From Bedellia somnulentella (Eukaryota; Arthropoda; Insecta; Lepidoptera; Bedelliidae), in contig OY755188.1 of the NCBI GenBank assembly GCA_963576735.1, positions 14,806,323-14,870,322 of the forward strand: DNA of 64,000 bases, in the 5' to 3' direction. Shown one piece after another: positions 22,434 through 32,288 of this stretch. The translations under genes were made by a program, and so were the position numbers. Below the pieces are notes generated by a model. The model was not told the origin of the DNA, did no database searches, and saw nothing but the letters and a program-made list of their open reading frames with translations. Each line of letters begins with the position of its first letter. Within the stretch, counting starts at the first letter, position 1.

Positions 22434-23668
22434 TTAGTAACTGTTGAAGTTGTAGCCTTCGCCTCCGTGCTCGGCTTGGAACTGGTAATGACCTAAGTCA
22501 GATTCTAAAGCAGGTTGGTTAAGTTCATACTCTCCTCCGTACGCTTTCAGTCCTTCGAAGCCTCCGAAATCGTAACCTCCTTGTTCTACATGACCGGTGT
22601 AATGGTCAGTGTTAAACCTGTGGTCTTCCAAGACTAGGCCTCCGCCGATTTTGTGTTCATGTTCTGGATGGATCTGTTTCAGTTCGTTCTCAGATTTGCC
22701 TTTCTCCAAAGGATGTTTAAGAAGATGGCTGTGTTCCTTCTTGACGTAGACAGGGACCGGGTGGAAATGTTCGAATTTGATCGATTGGTGTGACTTGGCG
22801 TGCTCGTGCTGGATGTGGTGCTGGTGGCCTGACTCCCCGATCAAGGAGTGGTCGAACTTCTCCTCAGCTTGGGGCTCCTCGTCGTGGATGATGCCAGGGT
22901 ACGCCGCTGCGGCTCCCAACAATCCCAATAACACCTGTAGTTAAAACAAAAATGTAAATAAATTTTCAGTTCAATAATCACAGCACGAATTATCCCAAGG
23001 GATACAGCCTAAGCTGATTAGGGTCATTTGACCATAATCCACCAAAGTCCTAGTGCGTTTTGGCAGATCATCGACCACTAACTGTGAATCAAACTCGAGA
23101 TCTCCGGATCGTGAGCCAAACGTTTCAAACACTGAACCTCGAAGGCAATAACTTATCAGTTTACTACCTATTTAATTTTATTGCTGTACTAAACTTAAAC
23201 AGAATTGAAATAGCTGCATAAATCAGAATAAACAACGACATTTCAATGTTACACAACCATCTTTAGCTTCCTAGTTGGTTATTTAGAAAATTAGGTAACT
23301 GGCACACAATTAGGAAAAGGCTTCCTTAGCCCGCGCCAATGAACAGACGCATTCTATTACAATTGCTAATGATCTTAGATAAACTAACATTTATGAATAT
23401 TTATATATCGAAAACTAATTTTATTCTTTTCACTACATGATTAATTCAATACTCAATGCTTTGCTTGCGTCCCACTATGATTGTTAAAGTTATAAAATAT
23501 TTTTAAAATCACATTATGGTCCCTTCCGGGCCCAGCAAATTATAGATTTATATAAATCAAATTTTTGCATTTTTTTCCGACTAACTATCGCGACTAAATA
23601 TTCACACTCTCACAACAAATACACAAGCACTGTAAGATATATAAAATAGTACGCACGTATAACTTCAT
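22434..23668 (-). CDS. Secreted histidine-rich protein, two coding exons
   Basis: Exon 1 (23657-23668) is ATG AAG TTA TAC followed by the donor GTGCGT. Exon 2 (22434-22934) follows the acceptor TTTTAACTACAG and ends TAA. Joined in phase 0 they give a 170-residue protein that opens MKLYVLLGLLGAAAAYPG, a clean signal peptide probably cut after AAA or AYP. The mature chain has 21 His, many acidic residues and Gly/Tyr-rich C-terminal stretches. Features include GHQHHIQHEHAKSH, then HPVPVYVKKEHSHLLKHP, then GGYDFGGF and YGGEYEL. No Cys is present in the mature part and there is no known enzymatic domain. It looks like an insect cuticle or other extracellular matrix protein; metal or chitin binding is possible but unproven. 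A TATA box at 23734-23741 and the 722-bp intron support the model. The open frame alone would miss the start codon. Confidence 0.88.
22937..23650 (-). other. Intron of the His-rich gene
   Basis: It contains one GC-richer stretch (about 22990-23150) that looks repeat-derived: AGTCCTAGTGCGTTTTGG, then GAGATCTCCGGATCG. The rest is AT-rich. Confidence 0.5.
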
Positions 23669-23733
23669 GGCTTTAGTAGTACTGTACTCCACGACAGGGT
23701 GGTGGGTAATGCAGGCACTTGAAATTTGCATCG

Positions 23734-23741
23734 CTTTTATA
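23734..23741 (-). promoter_or_regulatory. TATA box of the His-rich gene
   Basis: TATAAAAG on the minus strand, 66-73 bp upstream of the start codon. This leaves a ~35-40 nt 5' UTR, typical for this gene class. Confidence 0.75.
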
Positions 23742-23887
23742 GCCAGTTTCACTGAACCGAGTGAGAACGTCGATTACGTACTTAGACTACGCACATTGTT
23801 ACTCTTGAGTCTCGGCGAACAAGAATATGCTTGCTAAACTACAAGTAGAATAGAATAGAAAACTTATTATTACACATCAAAAAACAT

Positions 23888-24085
23888 ATTTACATATACT
23901 CACGGCTATAAATCCCCAGAAGGGGTAACCAGAGCTTCGGAATAAGAAATTCCTCAGCCACAGCCTTTATCTTTTAACCGCATCGCCGAAAAATCGCTTA
24001 AAAAGCCCGGTATCCCTTAGCCGCCACTTACGAACATCCACGGGATGAAATGGGGTAGTTTAATTTTAAGCCGACACTACACAGC
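23888..24085 (-). repeat. SINE-B copy with internal deletion
   Basis: Tail and head are present. The segment between CAGCCACAG and TTTAACCGCATCG is deleted (~55 bp). Confidence 0.83.
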
Positions 24086-24383
24086 AATTTAATAAAATCG
24101 TGTAAAATGTTATGTTAATTTAAGTTGGTTTCTTTCTATATGCAAAAAAACGCTTGATGCTTGATTATTAATTCGAATACATAATAAGTAAAATCTAATG
24201 AGGCGTGAAAATCTCATCATCATGTCACCGTTCATTAAATCGTTGAATCTTAATCAATGTGTAATTGATTTCAAACATAGTCGCACGAATATTGAGAGTT
24301 GTTGACATCTAATACATACTTGTACAATTCTCCAAAATTAATTATGCGCATGCAGATCTTCGGTAATTCTCGTATTCCGGAAA
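24086..24383. other. No recognisable feature
   Basis: AT-rich unique-looking DNA. Confidence 0.45.
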
Positions 24384-24478
24384 ATCTTTTCCCCACTCAA
24401 CTTCTAAAAGTGACCGACTAATATTTCGAATCTTTGGCTACCCCTTTTTGGGATTTATAGTCGTGAGTGTATACTGTA
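24384..24478 (+). repeat. SINE-B 3' fragment
   Basis: Only the last ~95 bp: CTTTTCCCCACTCAACTTC to GTCGTGAGTGTATAC. Confidence 0.72.
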
Positions 24479-24780
24479 TGTGTTAAATAAAGTCGTAAAT
24501 GAAAAATGACCAAAAATAGCCTTACTTTCAGTCAAAATCCGTAAGAAGGCTTTTATATTCGATATATGCCTATGATGTAAAGCTTAAAGGAATAAGTTAT
24601 ATAAAATGAGGATTTTTCACTTATATTATTAGTTATATATCGGTACTTACGAATGTTGATATAAGATTTAATTGTTCGCTAGATATACATCGTTATGTTC
24701 TTCAAGGGATAATAATTAGTCAAAAAGTTAAAGTTTAGACAAAGTATTGTTAATTTATACCGACTTGTCTACCAATATAA

Positions 24781-25035
24781 CATACATATACATACATACA
24801 TATACTCACAGCTATAAATCCCTTAACGGGGTAACCAGAGCTTTGGAGTAAGAAATTCCGCAGCCACTTTTGGAAGTTGATTGTGGAAAAGATGGTAATA
24901 ATAAATGTTTTTGGTGACGGGTCTCCAACCACATCGCCCAAAAATCACTTAAAAAGCCCCTATACCCTTAGTCGCCTCTTGCGATCACCCACGGGCAGAA
25001 ATGGGGTAGTGTTATTCTAAGCCCACACTACACGG
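24781..25035 (-). repeat. SINE-B copy with short TSD
   Basis: CAATATAA at 24773-24780 and 25036-25043. Full length, of the GGGTGATCGCAAGAGG subfamily. Confidence 0.88.
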
Positions 25036-25220
25036 CAATATAAACAGCTATAAATAACAAAAAGTGGTAGCCAGAGCTTCACAATTATAATAGCACAAAT
25101 GATTTCTAGTTCCAGTTGCTATAAAACTATTCACCGTTTTCTGCCAACCGTTGTTTACTATAATCGCATCAAACACTATTGGGACATAATATGAAGGGTT
25201 ATGTCTGAGATGATGTTATT

Positions 25221-25401
25221 TTCTACTTTTCTTATTTTCTAAAAGGCAGGTGTCCGTAGTACGAAGAATAAAAGAGCATGTATGAAAAGATTGATGGATG
25301 TGAATGAAGCTAGAGAGGTTTGCCAGGATCGTACAAAGTGGCGATCGATAGTCTCTGCCTACTCCAATGGGAACTAACGGCGTGAGAATATGTATGTATG
25401 T
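25221..25401 (+). repeat. RTE-like LINE, 5' truncated, 11-bp TSD
   Basis: ATGATGTTATT at 25210-25220 and 25402-25412. Only the last ~40 codons (MKRLMDVNEAREVCQDR region) and the TATG tail are included. Confidence 0.87.
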
Positions 25402-25645
25402 ATGATGTTATTCTTGCGATGAGTTAGGGCCCGTGTTTGGTGAGATTAACATTTCAGACCACTGGCTATCTCCAGGCGGGCGAAGTGGTTGCAATCCCTA
25501 TTTTATCACAAACTATAAGCGGCTAGAGAATTGTTAATTCAGAAGAATATTTAACAGTAGTGTTTTGCCCACGCCATACGCACTAACTACTGTACTAAAG
25601 GCTATAAAACCAAATTGATGTAGCCAGAACTTTGGAATTAACAAG

Positions 25646-25894
25646 CCGCGTAGTGTCGGCTTAGAATAACACTACCCCATTTCTACCCGTGGGTAATCGT
25701 AAGAGGCGACTAAGGGTATAGGGGCTTATTAAGTGATTTTTGGGCGATGTGGTTGGAGACCCGTCACCAAAAACATTTATTATTACCATCTTTTCCCCAA
25801 TCAACTTCCAAAAGTGGCTGAGGAATTTTTCATTCCAAAGCTCTGGCTACCCCGTTAAGGGAATTATAGCCGTAAGTATATGTATGTATGTATG
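25646..25894 (+). repeat. SINE-B copy inserted in the older SINE-B
   Basis: Full length (CCGCGTAGTGTCGG to TATG tail), of the GGGTAATCGTAAGAGG subfamily. It sits in the opposite orientation to its host SINE. Confidence 0.87.
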
Positions 25895-25990
25895 TAATTC
25901 CTCAGTCACTTTTTTAAGTAGAGTTTGGAAAAGGTGGTTAATAAATGATAGTTGATTATGGGTTTCCAGCTATAACACCCATCAATAGAA

Positions 25991-26244
25991 CATACATACA
26001 TACATACATATACTCACGGCTATATTTCCCTAGAAGGGGTAGCCAGAGCTAAGGAATTATAAATTCCTCAGCCACTTTTGGAAGTTGAGTGGGGTAAAAA
26101 TGGTAAAAATAAAGGTTTTTGGTGATGGGTCTCCAACCGCATCGCCCAAAAATCCAATAAAAAGCCCCAATACCCTTAGTCGCCTCTTACGACACCCGTG
26201 GGTAGAAAGGGGTAGCGACATTCTAAGCCGGCACGACACGGCAA
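25991..26244 (-). repeat. SINE-B copy inserted in the older SINE-B, 12-bp TSD
   Basis: CCATCAATAGAA at 25979-25990 and 26245-26256. It belongs to the low-divergence subfamily (GCGACATTCTAAGCCGG, CCAATAAAAAGCCCC). Confidence 0.92.
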
Positions 26245-26365
26245 CCATCAATAGAATTGCTTAAAAAGCACCAAACCCCTCCCGCCCCGTACGACACCTA
26301 CGAAATGAATAGAGAGTACTGTTATTCTAAGCCCAAACTTCTAAGACTACCAAAACACTTTCTTA

Positions 26366-26680
26366 TTTCAATTTCAAACATCAAACTTCAAACTTCAAAT
26401 CGTTTATTGCTTCATTGTGGTAGATTAAGATGTTACAAATGTTAATTAAGTTCCGACAATGAACCCTGTTAGGGCACTGAAATATCTTATAACTATCTTA
26501 AAATTAACATACAGTTTACAGTGTTTTTATACAGAATTTAAAAGAAAACTTAATGATAATAAGACTAGAATAATGAATAATAATAATAAATCAATTTGGT
26601 AATCTTTTTTCTTAGCTTAACAATATATTTTTCTTAGTGTCTAAATGAGATCTTTAAGATGCTAACTTATAGGTTTACTT
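26366..26680 (-). repeat. Probable LINE 3' tail, antisense
   Basis: CAAACTTCAAACTTCAAAT followed by CGTTTATTGCTTCATTG reads on the minus strand as a 3' UTR ending in AATAAACG plus (GAAGTTT)n. A coding part is absent. Confidence 0.45.
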
Positions 26681-26755
26681 ATGATAAATTATAATATTGG
26701 TAACGAAGATTTTAAATATTTGATATTTGAATACGATATGGGATTTTTTGATAGG

Positions 26756-27001
26756 ATCGTGTAGTGCGGCTTAGAATGTCGCTACCCCTTTCTACCCACG
26801 GGTGTCGTAAGAGGCGATTAAGGATATTGGGGCTTTTAATTGGATTTTTGGGCGATGCGGTTGGAGACCCATCACCAAAAACCTTTATTTTACGATCTTT
26901 TCCCCACTCAACTTCCAAAAGTGGCTGAGGAATTTATAATTCCTTAGCTCTGGCTACCCCTTCTAGGGAATTATAGCCGTGAGTATGTGTATGTATGTAT
27001 G
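26756..27001 (+). repeat. SINE-B copy with 8-bp TSD
   Basis: TTGATAGG at 26748-26755 and 27002-27009. Same subfamily as 25991-26244. Confidence 0.88.
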
Positions 27002-27009
27002 TTGATAGG

Positions 27010-27441
27010 GTCAAACTTCATGGCAAGTTTTGGCTTTGTGTTGTCGGTCAGTTTTAAATCATTTTGATTAAAATGAATTTAATTCATAGGTAGGTACATA
27101 TTAGTTGCACTTGTACATTTTGAACCCTTCGATTCAAGTCGTCAAATTCGGAATACTGAACGTTTTAAACAGCCATATTTTTAAGTCTAAAAATACGGAA
27201 GTCTCATAGCAATTTCCCCCTTATCAGTAGGAAACTACTTTTCTTCGAAAACTGTCTACGTAGATAATTTTTATTTGTTATCTCCACCCTAGTTGGATAA
27301 TTTCCAATAAACTAACGACAAAATTAAGATATAAGAAAGTTTCAATACATACGCCACCAACCAATTTTGCCCCTTTAGGAAAAATATTGCCCTTTTTACC
27401 AACAAAGAAGATTTTAAAACGAAATTTTAAAATCATATTTC
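27010..27441. other. No recognisable feature
   Basis: AT-rich unique sequence, no frames or repeats recognised. Confidence 0.5.
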
Positions 27442-27452
27442 TTTATCAACAA

Positions 27453-27765
27453 CATACATACATACATATACTCACGGCTATAAATCCCTTAACGGGGTAG
27501 CCAGAGCTTTGGAATGATAAATGCCTCAGCCACTTTTGGAATTTGATTGGGGAAAAGATGATAATAATAAACTTTTTTGGTGACGGGTCTCCAACCACAT
27601 CGCCCAAAAATCACTTAAAAGCCCCTATACCCTTAGTCGCCTCTTACGATCACCCACGGGTAGAAATGGGGTAGTGCTATTCTAAGCCGACACTACACGG
27701 CAAAGCCGACACTACACGGCAAAGCCGACACTACACGGCAAAGCCGACACTACACGGCAACTGGA
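27453..27765 (-). repeat. SINE-B copy with fourfold head repeat, 11-bp TSD
   Basis: TTTATCAACAA at 27442-27452 and 27766-27776 bounds the insertion. Within it the 5' head is present as four tandem 19-bp units (27686-27760), so the repeated head moved with the element or formed during its insertion. Confidence 0.93.
27686..27760 (-). repeat. 4 x 19-bp tandem repeat at the SINE-B 5' end
   Basis: Unit on the plus strand GCCGACACTACACGGCAAA, starting at 27686, 27705, 27724 and 27743; identical units, the last one incomplete. Confidence 0.95.
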
Positions 27766-27922
27766 TTTATCAACAACTGAGCAAATTACGTATACTCATA
27801 CCTATATTTCATCCGATTAGGGGTTGTACTTCTATAATTCCTTTGTTAGTGCTTACATAAAAGAACGTAAAATGACACTATTTTTGACATTATATGTTAA
27901 TTAGCGAGGTTAGTAGATAGAC

Positions 27923-28278
27923 GACGTGATAGCTCAATGGGGAGAACACCGGTTATCGTGCAGACGACTAGTGTTCAAACCTAGGGCCTACACCAATTTG
28001 TCTTTTCTAATGACATATGTGTGGTTAATTTATCACGGTTGTTAACGGTGAGGGAAAACATCGTGAGGAAACCCACATGGCTGAGTTGTACTTAGTCATG
28101 TGACAGTGTACTCGTACAAAACGGCGATAGGCCTGCCCCCTATCACGCGAGTACACTGTCCATGCAAAACGTGGGTACTCTGAACACCAGGTGGCAGAGT
28201 CACGTGATATTCAGAAGTATTAGTACTTCTGCCAACCCCTTTGGAGATATTTGGCGTGAACGTTTATGTTATGTTATG
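27923..28278 (+). repeat. SINE-A copy, full length, 13-bp TSD
   Basis: The reference copy. TTAGTAGATAGAC at 27910-27922 and 28279-28291. The head has the A box TAGCTCAATGGG and a B box GTTCAAACCTA with mutations. The body runs to CTTCTGCCAACCCCTTTGG and TTGGCGTGAACGTTTATG, then the (TTATG)n tail. Confidence 0.93.
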
Positions 28279-28348
28279 TTAGTAGATAGACAGATTATTC
28301 ATTACATGGTACGACTAAGGTGTCACATCACTAAGTTCAAGATGTACG

Positions 28349-28405
28349 AGTATTCCACTCCCTATTCCCATTGGGGTAGGCAGAGACTATCGATCGCCAC
28401 AGTGT
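28349..28405 (-). repeat. RTE-like LINE 3' scrap
   Basis: TTCCCATTGGGGTAGGCAG then AGACTATCGATCGCCAC is the antisense of the last ~55 bp of the RTE-like LINE. Confidence 0.75.
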
Positions 28406-28689
28406 TGATTACCTCGATTAATTACTCACATATGACTTAAGAAAGTCACAAAGACCCGAAGAATGATTCAGCGCTTGTTAAAGAACCGAGACGTGATTTC
28501 TGGGACATGAGAAGTGATGGAGTTCCCACAGAGCTATCAAGGTCCCATTCCTTAAGGAATTCACGACCCAAACGATATGTGTAAATCATAAATACTGCTT
28601 ACACTAACCGCATTCTCTAATCACTAGAGCAAAGCCAGAATAAGTCGGCTAGTGCAATATAAAATATTAAAAACTCATACTTCTGAGCT

Positions 28690-29385
28690 AAATTTATTCG
28701 AGTTGAGGCTTAGTACGAGCGCTATTTTATCGTCACGATAAAACGGTATGAATGAGATGGCAGTATACGATACTAGGTAAGTTTTTATTTCGAAAGGATT
28801 GGTTGCTGCTGGCCCTATGGCCTGTGCGACTTCACCATGACTTTATGTGTGCTGCGCAGCTGAGGGCCGCCCTGGCGGGGCAAAGGAGTTTACCTGAGCT
28901 AAATCGGCTAGAGGGGGAAAGGAGCCCTAACAAGGTGACCAAGCGGGAGGTTTATGTCATACAGTGCGAACTCTCGCGTCCGTCGGGAGGCCTATGCCAG
29001 TGGCAAGCAAAGAGGGTGTGGAGGAAAAGGGAAGATCTTCCGCCAGGCGGTGGTATGCCTGGGGACCGCGGTCCAACTGTATTAAGTTGGAACTTGTATA
29101 TATAGTAAATGTTTTAGAAACTTCGATTGCGCGATGTACGATTTGTATGGCGAGTCTTGATGACGCGTGTGACGTGTATTACTTGGTTTCGTGTTGCTGT
29201 GGAATGTGATTCTTCTTGCACTGTCAGCGTTTCTAAGTAGTGCGCGTCATTGTGTACTGATAGCGCGTCGCTACAAGGGGTTCTAATTTGGACACTCTAG
29301 GTTAGTGCGAAAGAGATGGCAGTTTTATACCTCGCGGTATCTAATTAAAAAGTCGCTCGTATTAGCAATGCTGATACCCACGTAT
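28690..29385. repeat. Interrupted copy of a TTAA-type element
   Basis: 28695-28781 and 29298-29380 together match, inverted, the left part of the element at 57793-58451. Shared words include GAATGAGATGGCAGTATAC, AGAGATGGCAGTTTTATA and TCGCTCGTATTAGC. The intervening 28782-29305 is an insertion. Confidence 0.6.
28782..29305. mobile_element. GC-rich insertion of unknown type
   Basis: About 524 bp, clearly richer in G+C than its surroundings. It is bounded by TAGGTAAG (28774-28781) and TAGGTTAG (29298-29305), a possible 8-bp duplication. Overlapping frames of 117 and 81 codons show no recognised domain. Inverted ends are not obvious. An LTR, a LINE 5' region or a non-coding DNA transposon are all possible. 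Confidence 0.4.
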
Positions 29386-29614
29386 ACTTATCAAATCCAC
29401 TGATGTGGATCTAGTAACCAGTAACTGGCTATTTCAACTAGGCCGTAACAGCAGTGTTTAGATAATCAAGAGTTGTCAAAAATCAATAAAACGCGCCAGC
29501 AATTACATTTCACAAGCGGTTGCGTTTACTGGCTAATTAATTAATTACGTATTACGACAAGACGGGATTATTTCATATGTGCTATTGTCCTATCATTTAA
29601 GTTAATCGAACATA

Positions 29615-29790
29615 CTTACTTATTCTCATGACCATTATTCTCATTAGGGTAGGCAGTGACTATCGATCGCCACTTTGCACGATCCTGCCTGACAAATATC
29701 TCCGGCTTCTCTCACATTCATTTTTCTTCTAATACATGCTTTTTTATTCTTTTCACTTTGGACATTCACTTTTCAAGGACGTTTTCAATT
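29615..29790 (-). repeat. RTE-like LINE 3' fragment, decayed
   Basis: Antisense: TAGGGTAGGCAGTGACTATC and ACGATCCTGCCTGAC are recognisable; later sequence decays. Confidence 0.7.
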
Positions 29791-30079
29791 TGGTTTTCAA
29801 ACTTCTTCATCATAATGACGGTAGTTCTTGAGGTTTTTCTAAAATCGACTAAATCTAATGATAGATTGTGGATGGTGGTATAGATAATAGTAGAGGGTGC
29901 CACAATTAGAAATGGAAAACCGGAGGATGTTTTCTTCAACAGGCTCCCTCAGGAGACTACGTTTTTTTCTTCCAACTACAACCTAAATTGAGTTATCACA
30001 ATCTCTTCTCCAACCGATTCTCGATTATACTAACCCGAGGACCAAAAACGCAAGAGACCCAACTTAAGCCCCGACAAAA
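29791..30079. other. No recognisable feature
   Basis: No gene or repeat that I can support, apart from possible leftovers of the LINE fragments on either side. Confidence 0.4.
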
Positions 30080-30545
30080 TTAATGATTTTTTATGGCGTA
30101 AATTTAACCATGTTTCTGCTTATCGCATCAAGTTTAAATGGCTTTTTACTAGTCTCCCCGGGAACGCACTTTCTCTGTCTCTTCTTTATTCTATCTTGTT
30201 CAATCCAACCCAACCACCCCTTCCTATCTAAAAGAGCGATTTCAATTTCTTCACTCTTCAAGTGACCTTAATCTGTGTTCGTATCTTATCTTCTCTTATA
30301 TACTTCCTCCCATTCAACCAATTTTTACGTCTCCTCCTTCACTGTGCAGGCTGTCCAACTATGGAATGCTCTTCCTGTAGAGGTGCGACTATCGAAATCA
30401 CTAACTATTTTCAATGATATAGTGAAAAAACACTTCCTCTCTGAAACACTGTCATACTCGTACTGTTACACATTAAATTATATTTATTAAATATGTCATT
30501 AAATGAATATGTATATTTTATTCAAATATTCATGTTTCTTCCTGT
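30080..30545 (+). repeat. Decayed LINE C-terminal end
   Basis: Frame pieces (FTVQAVQLWNALPVEVRLSK then SLTIFNDIVKKHFLS, 30341-30440) resemble the C-terminal end of LINE reverse transcriptases with an xxxLWNxLPxxVR motif. Upstream frames are interrupted. Not the same family as the copy at 33788. Confidence 0.55.
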
Positions 30546-31274
30546 ATAGTATGTATGTAACATGTCGAAAAATATAATACATTAATTTATTAAAACATTA
30601 CGTTCTATTACTTTCAATATTTGCTAATGAAATACTTATAAGTGATGATTATGATTTATTGATCTCACCGTCCAAGAGTCGTCTGGAAGAGATCGCTTAT
30701 ATTTAGTTAGTCCGCCAATTGTACTTTTCTTTTGTTAAATTATTTAGCTAGAAAAATTTTGCAAAACGGTTATTTGTAAATCAATGTTATTAAAAAAACT
30801 GAAATATACAATGAAAATTAATATTAAATAGAAAGCAAGTAAGTTTTAGTACACCTGGTATATCCATGAAGTTAATAGTAGGCTGCCACTATACAGTGCA
30901 GAGAGGAACTTACGTAAAAAAGGAACAATACGATCTAACGAACTTTGTAAAAGTTGCAATGAGCCAACAAAAATCCACATAAAACATGAGAGACAATACA
31001 ATATGGATGCTTGTAATTAGATGTCTCCAGTTCATCTCATGCAACATACTTAGATACGAATCTTTCCTTTTTCTCATAGCGTTACTAAACATAATAGCTC
31101 ATTCTTGCGATACACTGCACATGCACATTTAGTATCAACGTTTTTTGCAGTTAAAGAGTTTATGTATCGTGTACAATAACTTTGATTGATGAGACTGAGC
31201 TGTCATTAATGGTTCTTTCGCTTTTATTATATTGAATGTTATATTGTTGAGTAACTTTATCGTAATTTGTAATC
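30546..31274. other. No recognisable feature
   Basis: AT-rich sequence; a 60-codon minus frame (30910-31092) has no recognisable similarity. Confidence 0.45.
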
Positions 31275-31285
31275 GTTATAAAATA

Positions 31286-31531
31286 ACTGTGTAGTGTCGG
31301 CTTAGAAAAGCACTACCCCATTTCTTCTGGTGGGTGTACGTAAGAGGCGACTAATGGTTTTGGGGGTTTTTAAGAAATTTATGGGCGATGCGGTCCCATC
31401 ACCAACAACCTTTATTTTACCATCTTTTCCCCACACAACTTTCCAAAAGTGGCTGAGGAATTTCTAATTCCTTAGCTCTGGTTACCCTTCTAGAGATTTA
31501 TAGCCGTGAGTATATGTATGTATGTAGGTAT
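31286..31531 (+). repeat. SINE-B copy with 11-bp TSD
   Basis: GTTATAAAATA at 31275-31285 and 31532-31542. A small gap lies in the GGTTGGAGACCC region (GCGGTCCCATC). Confidence 0.92.
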
Positions 31532-31732
31532 GTTATAAAATATTTAATTTATTTCATTTAAGTAGATATTTTCATATTATTGGAATAATGACTGGCTTAT
31601 AAAAATATTATTATTTGCCAAAAACTGTCTTAAAATAGACTGGAATGAGGCAACCATAAATGAACGTAGTTACGCAGAAAACACTCAAGCCACAAAAAAT
31701 CGATTACGAGATGTGAGTGTTTACCGCTTGAA

Positions 31733-31963
31733 GTATACATATACTCAAGGCTATAAAACCCAAAATGAGGTAGCCAGAGCTTCAGAGGTAGAAACTCCTC
31801 AGCCACATTTGGAAGTTGATAGGGGACAAGATGGTAGAAATAAAGTATCGTTGGCAATCATATCGCCCAAAAACTACTCAAAAAAGCCTAATACCCTTAG
31901 TTGCCTCTTGGGACACACGTGAGTAGAAAGCGGTAGTGACGCTTTAAGCCGGCACTACACGGT
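31733..31963 (-). repeat. SINE-B copy, GATAGGGG subfamily
   Basis: Related to 14053-14303 and 56943-57160 by GTTGATAGGGGACAAGATGG. The GGTCTCC word is lost. Confidence 0.82.
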
Positions 31964-32288
31964 AATTGAATTTGAATTAAACTGCTTTTTTAATACTGTG
32001 GGTGTGATTGAGTGTTTAAAATAAACAGTTTGCGTGCACTTTTTTTGTCGAGTTTTGACTAGTTCATAGATTCTACACTCAGCAACACATTGGCATACTT
32101 AACTCAATTTCGGCGAAAGTGTGGGTTGAGGTTGAGGTTCCGCTGCAAAATGTTTGAGTATGAATATGCCAGTGGAATATGTTAAAAAGAAAAAGGTCAC
32201 TTTTTAATAAATTTCAGTCTGGATTATTTGACCACCTAATGTATAATTGTATTTATTCTGTGAGTATTTAGCTACATACATACATATA

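Larger units (their letters stand above)
25574..26335 (-). repeat. Old SINE-B split twice
   Basis: One ancient minus-strand SINE-B survives as three pieces: 25574-25645 (3' end), 25895-25990 (middle) and 26245-26335 (head, ...TTATTCTAAGCCC). The pieces are in correct order and flank two younger SINE-B insertions. Confidence 0.78.

Noticed and set aside
27686..27760. CRISPR-like short repeats
   Set aside because: Four contiguous 19-bp units without spacers, inside a SINE 5' end.
28752..29209. Frames of 117 and 81 codons
   Set aside because: They overlap in different frames of the GC-rich insertion; no domain, start context or splice support.
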